From an uncultured Anaeroplasmataceae bacterium (GTDB taxonomy: Bacteria; Bacillota_I; Bacilli_A; Acholeplasmatales; Anaeroplasmataceae), in assembly GCA_949840955.1 (NCBI GenBank), contig CATKXV010000009.1, positions 43,747 through 107,746 of the forward strand: 64,000 nucleotides of DNA. Direction: 5' to 3'. Position 1 is the first letter of the stretch, and every line of letters begins with the position of its first letter. Shown in pieces: positions 10,061-18,877 of this stretch. The position numbers were made by a program, and so were the translations under genes. The notes below the pieces were generated by a model. That model worked only from the letters and a program-made list of their open reading frames with translations. It was not told the origin of the DNA and did not search any database.

Positions 10061-10099
10061 AAAAAAGGATGTATCATATCACAGCATACATCCTTTTTT
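10061..10099. terminator. Bidirectional terminator between convergent genes
   Basis: A 14-base perfect stem (AAAAAAGGATGTAT/ATACATCCTTTTTT) with an 11-base loop lies between the pectate lyase and cls stops. It ends in a U-tract on both strands. Confidence 0.93.
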
Positions 10100-10106
10100 C
10101 TTTGAT

Positions 10107-11645
10107 TTAAAATAGAGGAGCAAACAAATATAAGATATATGATACTACCTTTTGCCACCATGGTCTTTTTTTCCATTCCTCATAGGTTACCTGATGACTC
10201 TCCTCACAAGCCTTTAAAAAATCATTTTGCATTTTTTCTATTTCGTTATCCAATAAAATTAAGGCTCCACATTCATAATGTAAAAACAAGCTTCGATAAT
10301 CCATATTAATTGTGCCTATAAACGCATATTTGTTATCAACAATTATATTTTTGGCATGGTTAAAGCCCTTGGAAAATTCATATATTTTTCCACCCGCAGC
10401 TAAAATATCTCGATAATGGGATTTAGCTAGATAAAATGCAGTTTTCTTATCTGGAATTCCTGGCATTAGAATTCGGACATCTACTCCACTTTTGGCAGCC
10501 AACACAATATCTTCAAGCATACCACTATCAATTACCAAATATGGAGTAGAGATATATAATGTTTTATCTGCACTTGTAATTAAGGAACGAAAAACATCAT
10601 AGCTAATGTTCTTTTTATTGGATGGTCCATCTCCAAAAGGAATAATAAAGCTTGAATTTCTTGATATTTCTGAAGGCTGATAATAATGATCCAGCTTAAG
10701 AATTTCCTGAGTAGACATATACCACATTTCAATAAATAATGCCGTAAAGGTAGCTACTGCCTCTCCTTTATATTTTCCACAATTATCTCTCCAAAATCCA
10801 AACCGTTCCTTTTTATGAATATATTCATCTGCCAAATTATCTCCCCCACAATAAGCAATACGTCCATCGATAATCGTAATTTTCCTATGGTCTCGATAAT
10901 TGAACGCAGGGTTGATGTTTAAGCCTAGGGGATTATAATTGGTAATTTGACAATTCGAAATATTGGTTATCCTTTTAATCGTTTTTGATTTTAAGGTTGC
11001 TTTAGATCCTAAATCATCATAAATGATTTTGATTTCTACGCCCTCTTTCCCCTTTTGTTCTAATATGGGAAGAAGCTCGGATAATACATATCCATCTCCC
11101 AAAATAAACGTCTCTATAAAAATGAATTTTTTAGCTGACCTCAATTCCACCAGTAAATCCTCAAATTTAATTAGCCCATCATTTAAAAAGGTATATTCTG
11201 TATTTTTGAAAACCGTATACCAGCCTTGAAGGACTTTGGCATAACGAAGAGCCTTAGAATCCAGTACTCCAAGCTCTTGAATAGTATTATCCTCTACATA
11301 ATATTTTTCCATTTCCTCATTGATTTTTCTTTGTTTTCGATGAGGCAATCTTCTACTTGAAGAATTCAATATATAAAACAAAGTAAAGGGTAATGGCATT
11401 AAAAGAATTAATATAGACCATGTCAGCTTATAGCTAGTTAATATAGGCTTATGTATAATATAGAGTACAACTAAAAATCCACCAAATTCAATTAACAAAT
11501 AAACAATTATATTTAATTGATAATCAAAATTAATTTGAAACATTAAAGCAAAAAGTGCAATCTGCAATGTAAAAACAGCTAATGTAAGAATGATGGTTAA
11601 AAGCTTTTTCCATATAGGTAAGCTTCTTCTTTCGTTCTGAGTCAT
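10107..11645 (-). CDS. cls: Cardiolipin synthase
   Basis: Condenses two phosphatidylglycerols into cardiolipin at the membrane. The 512-residue protein has two or three N-terminal membrane helices and two phospholipase-D HKD motifs: HRKITIIDGRIAYCGGDN near residue 240 and HAKNIIVDNKYAFIGTINMD near 425. Length and layout fit bacterial ClsA. The start has AGGAGGTGAT seven bases upstream. It is 13 bases behind the histidine kinase gene, so it is the third gene of a regulator-kinase-cls operon and probably responds to that system. Confidence 0.93.
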   Translation of the reverse strand: MTQNERRSLPIWKKLLTIILTLAVFTLQIALFALMFQINFDYQLNIIVYLLIEFGGFLVVLYIIHKPILTSYKLTWSILILLMPLPFTLFYILNSSSRRLPHRKQRKINEEMEKYYVEDNTIQELGVLDSKALRYAKVLQGWYTVFKNTEYTFLNDGLIKFEDLLVELRSAKKFIFIETFILGDGYVLSELLPILEQKGKEGVEIKIIYDDLGSKATLKSKTIKRITNISNCQITNYNPLGLNINPAFNYRDHRKITIIDGRIAYCGGDNLADEYIHKKERFGFWRDNCGKYKGEAVATFTALFIEMWYMSTQEILKLDHYYQPSEISRNSSFIIPFGDGPSNKKNISYDVFRSLITSADKTLYISTPYLVIDSGMLEDIVLAAKSGVDVRILMPGIPDKKTAFYLAKSHYRDILAAGGKIYEFSKGFNHAKNIIVDNKYAFIGTINMDYRSLFLHYECGALILLDNEIEKMQNDFLKACEESHQVTYEEWKKRPWWQKVVSYILYLFAPLF

Positions 11646-11658
11646 TCAATATCACCTC

Positions 11659-12942
11659 CTATTTCGTAATAATAAATGAAACTCCAATCGATTCGTTTTT
11701 CACGATAAGCTTCATTCCAAAAAAGTCTATCGTTTTTTGAACAATCGACATACCGAGTCCAAACTCTCCTTTGCTTCCCTTTTCGTATGGCTTAAAGGCA
11801 TGCTGAATAAACTGTTCATCTATATGTTCTCCATCATTATAGATCCTTAATCTATCCTTACGCAGAACAATTTTTATTTTAGATTTAGCATAACGCTTGG
11901 CATTATCAATTATATTGTCAACCACTGTAAAATAATTTTCTCGATAGCCTTTAAAGAAGATATTTTCCATTAAATCCAATTCAATCTGTAGCTCTGTTTG
12001 GAATTTATAACCAATGACAACCTCTTCTACAACCTCCTTCATATCAACATCCTCAAATTCTCTATCCTTTTGTAAATATTCTAAGGAATTATATTGTAAA
12101 AGTCGATTTACCTTATGCTTCAAAATATCTGCTTGGGAAATAATTATTTTACTGCTATCCTCATCAGCCATTCCATCCTGCTGAGCTTCTGCATAAGATT
12201 TAATAACAGCAATCGGTGTTTTAAAGTCATGACTCATATTTTGTAGCATTTCCTGTTTTTGCTTTTCGCTTTCGCATATCTCTATACGCATTGTTTCAAT
12301 AGCTCGAGTCAGTTCTCCTACTTCGTCTAATGCATCATCCGTATAGGAATTATTATACCCATTGGCTGGGAGGTTTAATATATGATTTTGTAAAAGATGA
12401 AGTCGCTTTGTAAATTGATTGCTCCAAAGAATAATGCATAGGGTGGAAAGACAGACAATGATTACAAAAACTAAAATAATTTGTAAGGAGACATTATTAG
12501 AAAGATTATGGACAAATAATGAATTTGTCATAATTAAATTCAACCCCATACCTCCTTCTGCGAAGGTTATCACATAATAGATTGTTTTTTGGTTCGAATT
12601 GGTTGTTTTTTTCTTAATTGTTTTAGGAGTGGAAAGAGAAAAGGCTTTTGTGATGATTTCATTCAATTCCTCTTCTGTTAAATAATTTGTAATGTCCCGA
12701 GAATAAACGATTTTGTCACCTCGAATTTTAACAAATCCAACCTCCATATCTGTAAAATCAACATCTGGATTTTGAGTATGAGTATTCATTAATGCAGAAT
12801 AGGTTACTAGCCTGGAATAGGTTTCCTGTTCTGCAACATATTTTAATCGACTGAGCGTTATGGATGTAAATAAAACTGCTGAAATAATTAAAACAAAGGT
12901 AAACAAAATGGCAATTTGCCCTGATATAGATAATTTTTTCAT
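11659..12942 (-). CDS. Sensor histidine kinase
   Basis: A 427-residue membrane kinase with helices at about residues 7-29 and 152-172 flanking an extracytoplasmic sensor of about 120 residues, then a HAMP-like linker. The dimerisation box MSHDFKTPIAV has the phospho-accepting His at 238. The N-box VDNIIDNAKRYA and G-box FGLGMSIVQ follow. It overlaps the response regulator by four bases (ATGA), so the two are translationally coupled partners. The signal is unknown; the downstream cardiolipin synthase suggests an envelope or membrane-stress input, which is inference. Confidence 0.92.
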   Translation of the reverse strand: MKKLSISGQIAILFTFVLIISAVLFTSITLSRLKYVAEQETYSRLVTYSALMNTHTQNPDVDFTDMEVGFVKIRGDKIVYSRDITNYLTEEELNEIITKAFSLSTPKTIKKKTTNSNQKTIYYVITFAEGGMGLNLIMTNSLFVHNLSNNVSLQIILVFVIIVCLSTLCIILWSNQFTKRLHLLQNHILNLPANGYNNSYTDDALDEVGELTRAIETMRIEICESEKQKQEMLQNMSHDFKTPIAVIKSYAEAQQDGMADEDSSKIIISQADILKHKVNRLLQYNSLEYLQKDREFEDVDMKEVVEEVVIGYKFQTELQIELDLMENIFFKGYRENYFTVVDNIIDNAKRYAKSKIKIVLRKDRLRIYNDGEHIDEQFIQHAFKPYEKGSKGEFGLGMSIVQKTIDFFGMKLIVKNESIGVSFIITK

Positions 12943-13622
12943 AGAATCAACCTATATCCATATCCATATATGGTTTCAATTTGTAATTCGGGCATTTTAG
13001 AGCGTAATCTCCTTAATAAATCATCAACAACACGATCACTGCCAAAATAGTCCTCTCCCCAAACGGCATTTAAAATTTGATCTCTAGAAAATGCCTTGCC
13101 TGGATGATCCACTAAATAAATCAATAAATCGTATTCTTTAGAGGTAAGAGATAAGGCTTCTCCACCAAAGGTAACATTTCTTCTATCCTTATCTAAAACA
13201 TAATTTCCAATAAGAAGTTCATTTTTACTTGTCTTGGTTGATCCAAACTCATAAGCTCGAGCTAAAAGATTCTTCACTCGAAGAACAAGCTCTCTTATAG
13301 AATATGGCTTAGCAAGATAGTCATCGCTTCCTAATTCTAACCCCATAATTTTATCTATATCCTGATCTCTTGCGGAGGTAAAGATAACCGGCATCGTCGG
13401 TTTAGTTTCTCTAATTTTTTTTATCAAATCATAACCACTTACAATTCCTGGAAGCATAATATCTAAAATCCATAAATGATATGGCTCCTCTGTATCCTTA
13501 TACGCTTCCTCACCATTAGAATAAAGCTTAACATCATATCCTTCAGTACTTAAATATTTAACAACCAATGCTGCAAGATTTTTTTCATCCTCCACAATTG
13601 CTATTTTATACATCATAACCAC
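12939..13622 (-). CDS. OmpR/PhoB-type response regulator
   Basis: A 227-residue regulator with a receiver domain (phospho-acceptor Asp54 in LWILDIMLPG, lysine in DDYLAKPYS) and a C-terminal winged helix (LTSKEYDLLIYLVDHPG, then the recognition region VDDLLRRLRSKM). The first in-frame start is a GTG eight bases after AGAGGA; ATGs two and three codons later are alternatives. It leads a three-gene unit with its kinase and cardiolipin synthase. A TATAAT-like -10 lies at 13647-13652 on the minus strand, but no convincing -35 was found. Confidence 0.93.
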   Translation of the reverse strand: MVMMYKIAIVEDEKNLAALVVKYLSTEGYDVKLYSNGEEAYKDTEEPYHLWILDIMLPGIVSGYDLIKKIRETKPTMPVIFTSARDQDIDKIMGLELGSDDYLAKPYSIRELVLRVKNLLARAYEFGSTKTSKNELLIGNYVLDKDRRNVTFGGEALSLTSKEYDLLIYLVDHPGKAFSRDQILNAVWGEDYFGSDRVVDDLLRRLRSKMPELQIETIYGYGYRLIL

Positions 13623-13672
13623 CAGCCATTTCCTCTGTTTCTTTATATTATACTATACTTTATTGAATGGAT

Positions 13673-13708
13673 AAAGGGCAACCTAGAATTTTTTCGGTTG
13701 CCCCTTTT
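13673..13708. terminator. Terminator-like hairpin
   Basis: Perfect eight-base stem GGGCAACC/GGTTGCCC with a 12-base loop and T-tracts of only three or four on either side. It lies between the unknown membrane protein gene and the response regulator and probably separates their transcripts. Confidence 0.5.
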
Positions 13709-13860
13709 CCTTGGGAGAGTTATAGTTTGCTTATGAAAAAAGTTTCTATCTATGTAGGGATATTTAGATAGATACTGTCTTTGTAAGACACCTATAGTAT
13801 ACTATAAAAAAACAGTATGAATATCGTAAAATTATGGGAAATTATGAAAAAAACAATTTC

Positions 13861-14829
13861 TTAATATAAATCAAAATCTTGTTCATGAGAAACCCGTATA
13901 CAACCATGCTGCTCCATATATTTGTCTAGCTTGCAGATTAAAGAGAGTTCTCTCACATGGAAGATAAAGGCACCAATCGCATAAGGAAAAATCAAAATTT
14001 CTGAAAGAATAATTAAAATCAGTTTAATCCCAATATTAAAATTAAATATAGGAGATCGATTTTTTTCTATTTTCCCCTCTATTCTGCCACCCTCTATTTG
14101 AGCCTCATAGGTATAATTTCCATATATTTTTGAATGGGTTAAACGAAAGCTGATCTGACTTTCCGTAATAAAATCCGAATCCTCTGTCATTTCATAGACG
14201 TTATATCTACGATCAATAATACTTACCTTAGGTGCAATAAAAACCCATATTCCATTAAGGACTATAATTAAGCCTACTCCAATGCCAAACCAGCAATCCA
14301 TATTCTTATGCATTTCCTGACTAGCAAAGGAGGTAATGGCCATTTCAGCTAATGCAATAGCTGTAAATGCCGTACAAAGATTGGTTATCTTTATATTTCG
14401 ATAATAATGTCCCTTACCATACGCATTAAAGCACCCCTTGATTGCTACACCAAGCTCTATAAAAGCAACAAAGGCGATTAAAATGCCTACCGTTTGGCTA
14501 TAGCTTCTTGTTTCAAATCTTGCGATTAAAAGCAATATCATATAAAACATATATTGTAATCCTGCAAGGATTAAAAAAATACCTATACATGTATTTCTAA
14601 ATTGAAAGGATTTCCTATTGGGCTTTGTAGCACCTACATAGCATTCATATCGAGAAAGCATCATAAAAATATTTACAGTACCCGTTACAAAAAAGACGGA
14701 ATTGACAAAGAATCCCAATACAATTTTTCCACAAGCTAATATGAAATTAAAAATAATAGAGAATTTGGCATGAAACATTGTACGTTGTTCAAAGCTTAAT
14801 TCTCGATATTGTTTAATTAAACTTTTCAT
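13861..14829 (-). CDS. Uncharacterised multi-pass membrane protein
   Basis: I do not recognise this 322-residue protein. It has about six membrane helices in residues 22-200, then a soluble, beta-prone stretch (about 200-265), and a last hydrophobic helix near 268-290. The first helices (FHAKFSIIFNFILACGKIVLGFFVNSVFF) faintly recall the start of cation diffusion facilitators, but the metal-binding HD motifs are absent. It stands alone on the minus strand, 238 bases upstream of the response-regulator operon and 127 bases downstream of rpoE. Confidence 0.6.
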   Translation of the reverse strand: MKSLIKQYRELSFEQRTMFHAKFSIIFNFILACGKIVLGFFVNSVFFVTGTVNIFMMLSRYECYVGATKPNRKSFQFRNTCIGIFLILAGLQYMFYMILLLIARFETRSYSQTVGILIAFVAFIELGVAIKGCFNAYGKGHYYRNIKITNLCTAFTAIALAEMAITSFASQEMHKNMDCWFGIGVGLIIVLNGIWVFIAPKVSIIDRRYNVYEMTEDSDFITESQISFRLTHSKIYGNYTYEAQIEGGRIEGKIEKNRSPIFNFNIGIKLILIILSEILIFPYAIGAFIFHVRELSLICKLDKYMEQHGCIRVSHEQDFDLY

Positions 14830-14889
14830 AAGGTTAGCTCCAATCTAGATTTATTATACAATATTATTTCTTTATTATCTACTAAAAAG

Positions 14890-14918
14890 AGAAGAAAAAG
14901 ACTCTACCATGTAGAGCC
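14890..14918 (-). terminator. rpoE terminator
   Basis: Stem GGCTCTA/TAGAGTC with loop CATGG, followed on the minus strand by a U-rich tract (TTTTTC), 38 bases beyond the rpoE stop. Confidence 0.85.
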
Positions 14919-14956
14919 TATCTATTTATCCTTGTATCGAATGGTTTTCTAAGGAT

Positions 14957-15523
14957 TTATTCCTCGTACATATCCTCATAATCATCCATAAGATCATTAT
15001 ATTTATCTTCGTTGAAATCGTCCTCGGAATAGCGTTCTGTTAAATCTCCGTCAATGATAGAATCTTCATCGTCATCCTCATATTCGTCATCATAATCAGA
15101 ATCCTCATCCTCATCTTCATCGTATTCATCATCGTCATCCTCGTATTCGTCGTCGTCTTCATACTCGTCTTCATCTTCATCATATTCGTCAGATTCATCC
15201 TCAAGCGCTTCATCAAGAATTTCTTCATCCTCTAAAGGCTCTTCAATATCAGCACCCTTAACATTAAATGCTGATCCATCCTTATCATATTCATCTAAGG
15301 ATTGACGACTTTTAAGATCCCACTCTTCATTTCCCATATATACAAATTTCGAGCTAGTAGTGATGTCAATATATAATTGTGTTGAAAGCTTACCATCAGC
15401 ATCATCTAAACCTTTGATTTCAAGAACCTCTTTAATAAGTGCACGAATAGATTGTTGAGCTTTCTTTTGTTCCATTAAATAGATTGCAACCTCTAATAGT
15501 GACATCTGCGAAACATTTTCCAT
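14957..15523 (-). CDS. rpoE: DNA-directed RNA polymerase delta subunit
   Basis: Accessory RNA polymerase subunit of Bacilli that speeds recycling and sharpens initiating-nucleotide control. The first 90 residues form the HARE-HTH domain (MSLLEVAIYLMEQ, then LYIDITTSSKFVYMGNEEWDL). Residues from about 95 to 188 are almost all Asp, Glu, Tyr and Ser, the unstructured acidic tail. The 188-residue length is typical. The repetitive GAT/GAA codons of the tail create a low-complexity DNA stretch at about 15030-15230. A good promoter sits inside an inverted repeat just upstream. Confidence 0.95.
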   Translation of the reverse strand: MENVSQMSLLEVAIYLMEQKKAQQSIRALIKEVLEIKGLDDADGKLSTQLYIDITTSSKFVYMGNEEWDLKSRQSLDEYDKDGSAFNVKGADIEEPLEDEEILDEALEDESDEYDEDEDEYEDDDEYEDDDDEYDEDEDEDSDYDDEYEDDDEDSIIDGDLTERYSEDDFNEDKYNDLMDDYEDMYEE

Positions 15524-15543
15524 TATAATTCCTCCAATATTTG

Positions 15544-15589
15544 AAACACTTGATATTTTACTAGAGTTTTACAAAATTATCAAGTGTTT
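15544..15589 (-). promoter_or_regulatory. rpoE promoter within a 12-base inverted repeat
   Basis: On the minus strand TTGATA (15578-15583) and TAAAAT (15555-15560) are separated by exactly 17 bases. Both lie in or between the arms of a perfect inverted repeat AAACACTTGATA/TATCAAGTGTTT (15544-15555 and 15578-15589), which could be an operator. Confidence 0.7.
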
Positions 15590-15605
15590 TCGTTAAAAAT
15601 ACGGC

Positions 15606-15974
15606 TTAAGAATTGAAAAAAGAGAATTGAAGAGATTGAATTGATACTACCTCTTCTTCTATAATCATTTCATAGCTTATCCGAATTTTTGTTTTCTCAA
15701 TTTTTAAAAGCTTTGTTTTTACAAAATAATTGAATTCTATACCCTCTTGATTTTGATAATGACCCTCTGTTATCTTGTCCAAAATAAAACACATCTGCAT
15801 ATTGCAGATTCCTTTACGCTCTAATAGAATCCTGTCTGTATCCTTTGTAAGATAAATCATCGTATTGGGATAGGTCTTATCCTCAAAGCAAAAAATACCA
15901 TTTTGAATATGAACCTCTGCTTGATATGCTGTTTTTTGCTGATTTCCATCAAAACCTAAGAACGAAACTTTCAT
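15606..15974 (-). CDS. DUF1934-like (YwiB-type) small beta-barrel protein
   Basis: A 122-residue protein predicted as mostly beta strands (VHIQNGIFCFEDKTYPNTMIYLTKDTDRILLERKG), without signal or membrane helix. Its size, the strand pattern and its place just upstream of rpoE match YwiB, which precedes argS-rpoE in Bacillus; argS is missing here. The DUF1934 assignment is therefore from context plus weak sequence resemblance. Function is unknown in the family. Confidence 0.55.
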   Translation of the reverse strand: MKVSFLGFDGNQQKTAYQAEVHIQNGIFCFEDKTYPNTMIYLTKDTDRILLERKGICNMQMCFILDKITEGHYQNQEGIEFNYFVKTKLLKIEKTKIRISYEMIIEEEVVSIQSLQFSFFNS

Positions 15975-15982
15975 ATAAACTC

Positions 15983-16165
15983 CTAAAGAACCAATAAGAT
16001 TAATAATACAATAAAGCCTGGCAATCTAAAAAATCCAATTAATAGAATAGAGAGTAAATTTAGAGGAAGGCTGATATTGATAAATTGGCCAATTAAATTA
16101 AATACTAAAACAGATACAACACCTATAACGATTGATTTAAATACATATTTGATAGCCTTTAGCAT
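15983..16165 (-). CDS. bofA: BofA-type sporulation membrane protein
   Basis: A 60-residue protein of two membrane helices with the short motif IGQFINISLPLN between them. It follows recR directly, as in Bacillus (recR-yaaL-bofA). BofA holds the SpoIVFB protease inactive in the outer forespore membrane until sigma-K is needed. It is somewhat shorter than the Bacillus protein (about 87 residues). Together with cwlJ-gerQ it argues that the organism makes endospores. Confidence 0.75.
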   Translation of the reverse strand: MLKAIKYVFKSIVIGVVSVLVFNLIGQFINISLPLNLLSILLIGFFRLPGFIVLLILLVL

Positions 16166-16199
16166 AAAATCACCACCTAAGTATATGATGATGATTTTT

Positions 16200-16802
16200 C
16201 TAATATTCTCTTCTACCCTCCATAGCCTTTAGAAGTGTCATTTCATCTGCATAAGACATTTCTCCACCAACGGGTAGTCCATGAGCAATTCGAGTTATCC
16301 TTACTGGATAATTTTGTAGAAGTTCTTTTATATACCGGGCTGTAATTTCTCCTTCCAGGGTTGCATTTGTTGCAAGAATAATTTCCTCTAGATTTTCTTT
16401 TTTTACTAAATCTAATAAGGAGTCTATATTCAAATCCGAAACGCCAACCCCTTTTGATATACTTATAGCCCCATTTAATACATGATATATTCCTTTATAT
16501 TCATTTACATTTTCTATGGTATATAAATCCTTTATCGTTTCAACAACCAATACCTGTTTATGATTTCGGGTTTGATCCTTACAAATGGAACAATATTCGT
16601 CTGAGCATATATTCCCACAGCCCTTACAAATTTGTATTTTTTCTTTTACATCTATCAAATGATTAGAAAAAAGGGTCGTATGTTCTTGACTCATTTTCGT
16701 ATAAATATAAAGTGCATACCGCTCTGCCGTCTTTTTACCAACCGATGGCAGCCTTGTAAAATCCTCAATCAAATCCTCGATTGGCTTTGGATATTTCAGC
16801 AT
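16200..16802 (-). CDS. recR: Recombination protein RecR
   Basis: Forms a ring clamp with RecO in the RecFOR pathway that loads RecA at gaps. The 200-residue protein has the helix-hairpin-helix near residues 12-30 (RLPSVGKKTAERYALYI), a four-cysteine zinc finger (CKGCGNICSDEYCSIC, about 57-72) and a Toprim domain starting VVETIKDLYTIE. Its start overlaps the ybaB stop by one base, giving tight coupling in the conserved dnaX-ybaB-recR order. Confidence 0.97.
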   Translation of the reverse strand: MLKYPKPIEDLIEDFTRLPSVGKKTAERYALYIYTKMSQEHTTLFSNHLIDVKEKIQICKGCGNICSDEYCSICKDQTRNHKQVLVVETIKDLYTIENVNEYKGIYHVLNGAISISKGVGVSDLNIDSLLDLVKKENLEEIILATNATLEGEITARYIKELLQNYPVRITRIAHGLPVGGEMSYADEMTLLKAMEGRREY

Positions 16803-17104
16803 TAGAATAATCCACCAAGGCCCCCACCGAAGCCTCCTAAAGCCTTTTGGGATTCTGCCTCTAATTTCTTTGTAGCATCATTCAAAGCTGCAACGATAGT
16901 ATCCTCTATCATTTCTATATCCTCCTTAGACTCCAATGCATCTGGATCTATTTTCACAGAGATAACCTCGTGAGTTCCTTTCATTTCTACAGTAACCATT
17001 CCTCCTCCTGCGGTTCCTGTAAAAATAGTAGCCTCAAGCTTCTCTTGAGCCTCCATCATTTGTTTTTGCATTTTCTTTAAACGCATCATTGCTTGTTGAT
17101 TCAT
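16802..17104 (-). CDS. ybaB: YbaB/EbfC nucleoid-associated protein
   Basis: A 100-residue DNA-binding dimer found between dnaX and recR in most bacteria. It has the Met/Gln/Lys-rich N-terminal helix (KKMQKQMMEAQEKL), the central beta sheet GMVTVEMKGTHEVISVKIDPDAL and a glycine-rich tail (GGFGGGLGGLF). It starts two bases after the dnaX stop. Role: chromosome organisation and possibly recombination support, from the family. Confidence 0.95.
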   Translation of the reverse strand: MNQQAMMRLKKMQKQMMEAQEKLEATIFTGTAGGGMVTVEMKGTHEVISVKIDPDALESKEDIEMIEDTIVAALNDATKKLEAESQKALGGFGGGLGGLF

Positions 17105-17106
17105 AC

Positions 17107-18864
17107 TTAATCCTCCATAATTTCTATTTTTTCATTATCTATAAGTTCTTTTAATTTTTCTAAGGTTTCATCCACAGCCTCAATATGCTCTGGCTCTTTT
17201 CTTTTTAAAACCCCTATTTTAATCTTTTCTAATTTAACCTTCGGATTTTCCTGGCTATATTTTGCCCGATAATCTGTTCGGATTTTATTCCAAATTGCTT
17301 TTGGTAAACAAATATAATCAGTTATATTGGCATTAAAATTATCGAATATTTCAATAATTTTCTGATAATTCTCATACCGCATGAGTCGGTTACAAAACCC
17401 CAAATCATTTAGTACAACAATAAATTTATTTTCATTAACTGCAACAATTTCTCCAGCAACTAAAATCTGAGCAATGAAAACTCCTGAATACTCTGAGGCA
17501 ATTTGGTTCCATATGGCTTGTAATCTTGCCTTGCGCGATTTAGAAGCTGAATTTAAAATCTCTTCTATTTCTTCAATCTGCACCTCATTATCCGTGATTT
17601 TAGCAGGCTCTGGGATAGGCTCAGCCATCACAGGTTCCTTTTGGATTTGTAATAGCTCCTCCTTGCTTGGAAGGGCTATATCCATTGGATTACTTTTCAC
17701 TGGATTGGCTTTGGTCATAGACAGCATATGAATAGTATGCTCTAATTGTTCAATACGCTCAAGCAAGTTGGCCTCTTCATTCATTTTACTATCACTCATT
17801 TTAAGAATAGCCAATTCTAAATATGCTCTTTTTTGATTAGAAAAGCGCATGGTATTGTTTGTTTCATTCAAATGATTCAGCCATTCATAAATGATTGTTG
17901 TTGCAATACGTTTGGAAAAGTCTATAAAATCCTGATTGTGGAATTCAAGACGATCATCTAAAATTGCATTATTTTTAAACAAAAGGATATCTCTTAAAAA
18001 TAAAATCGTATCATTAATGATTCTAGGAACTTCCTTTCCCTGCTTTAATATTTGGTCGGTTAATTTTAAAGCTTTGGTTCCATCTCCATCTAAACAGGCT
18101 GAGGCAACTTGTAAAAGCTCCTTATAGCTTACATTTCCACTTACAGCTAAAACATCCTCTAGGGTTATTTCATCATGAATACTAAAGGATATGGTTTGAT
18201 CAAATAAAGATAAGGCATCTCTCATTCCACCCTCTGCTGAAGATGCAATTTGATTTAAGGCTTCGTCTGTTAGACGTATCCCCTCCTCAGCAGCAACAAT
18301 TTTTAATCGCTTTAATATATTCTCTATAGAAAGAGACTCAAAGTCAAATCGTTGACACCGAGATAAAATTGTACTTGGTAGCTTATAAGGCTCTGTTGTT
18401 GCTAAAATAAAAATAACATGCTTTGGTGGTTCCTCTAATGTTTTTAATAAGGCATTAAAGGCCGCATTAGAAAGCATATGAACCTCATCAATAATATATA
18501 CCTTATATTTTCCAATGGAGGGCATATATTTTACGCTATCTCTTAGGGCTCTAATATCATCTGCGCCATTATTAGAAGCTGCATCAATTTCAACAACATC
18601 TGCAACAGTTCCCTTTTGAATTCCTTGACAAATAGAACAGGTATCACAAGGCTCTATTGCTGGTCCATGCTCACAATTTAAGGCCTTAGCCATGATTTTT
18701 GCAAGCGTTGTTTTTCCTGTTCCTCTAGGTCCACAAAATAAATATGCATGAGCCACTTTATTTAGTTTTATTGCGTTTTGTAAGGTTTTTATGATGTGCT
18801 GCTGTCCTACAACATCACAAAATTTTTGTGGTCTATAGGCACGATATAATGCTACATATGCCAT
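17107..18864 (-). CDS. dnaX: DNA polymerase III gamma/tau subunit
   Basis: Clamp-loader ATPase of the replisome. Residues 38-52 carry the Walker A FCGPRGTGKTTLAK. Four cysteines of the zinc module follow (CEHG...CDTCSIC), then the Walker B region IIDEVHMLS and sensor ATTEPYKLPSTILSRCQRF with the arginine finger. The C-terminal third (about 380-585) is variable and would hold the tau-specific polymerase/helicase contacts. No clear A-rich slippery site for a gamma-product frameshift was seen. It heads dnaX-ybaB-recR and is preceded by the YiiX-like gene at 13 bases. Confidence 0.97.
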   Translation of the reverse strand: MAYVALYRAYRPQKFCDVVGQQHIIKTLQNAIKLNKVAHAYLFCGPRGTGKTTLAKIMAKALNCEHGPAIEPCDTCSICQGIQKGTVADVVEIDAASNNGADDIRALRDSVKYMPSIGKYKVYIIDEVHMLSNAAFNALLKTLEEPPKHVIFILATTEPYKLPSTILSRCQRFDFESLSIENILKRLKIVAAEEGIRLTDEALNQIASSAEGGMRDALSLFDQTISFSIHDEITLEDVLAVSGNVSYKELLQVASACLDGDGTKALKLTDQILKQGKEVPRIINDTILFLRDILLFKNNAILDDRLEFHNQDFIDFSKRIATTIIYEWLNHLNETNNTMRFSNQKRAYLELAILKMSDSKMNEEANLLERIEQLEHTIHMLSMTKANPVKSNPMDIALPSKEELLQIQKEPVMAEPIPEPAKITDNEVQIEEIEEILNSASKSRKARLQAIWNQIASEYSGVFIAQILVAGEIVAVNENKFIVVLNDLGFCNRLMRYENYQKIIEIFDNFNANITDYICLPKAIWNKIRTDYRAKYSQENPKVKLEKIKIGVLKRKEPEHIEAVDETLEKLKELIDNEKIEIMED

Positions 18865-18877
18865 ACATTTTCCTCCT

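Noticed and set aside
15030..15230. Repetitive DNA that looks like a tandem repeat or CRISPR-like array
   Set aside because: It only encodes the Asp/Glu tail of the RNA polymerase delta subunit and has no constant repeat unit or spacers.
17107..18864. Programmed frameshift in dnaX for a gamma product
   Set aside because: No clear A-rich slippery heptamer with a downstream hairpin was seen; the gene reads through as full-length tau.
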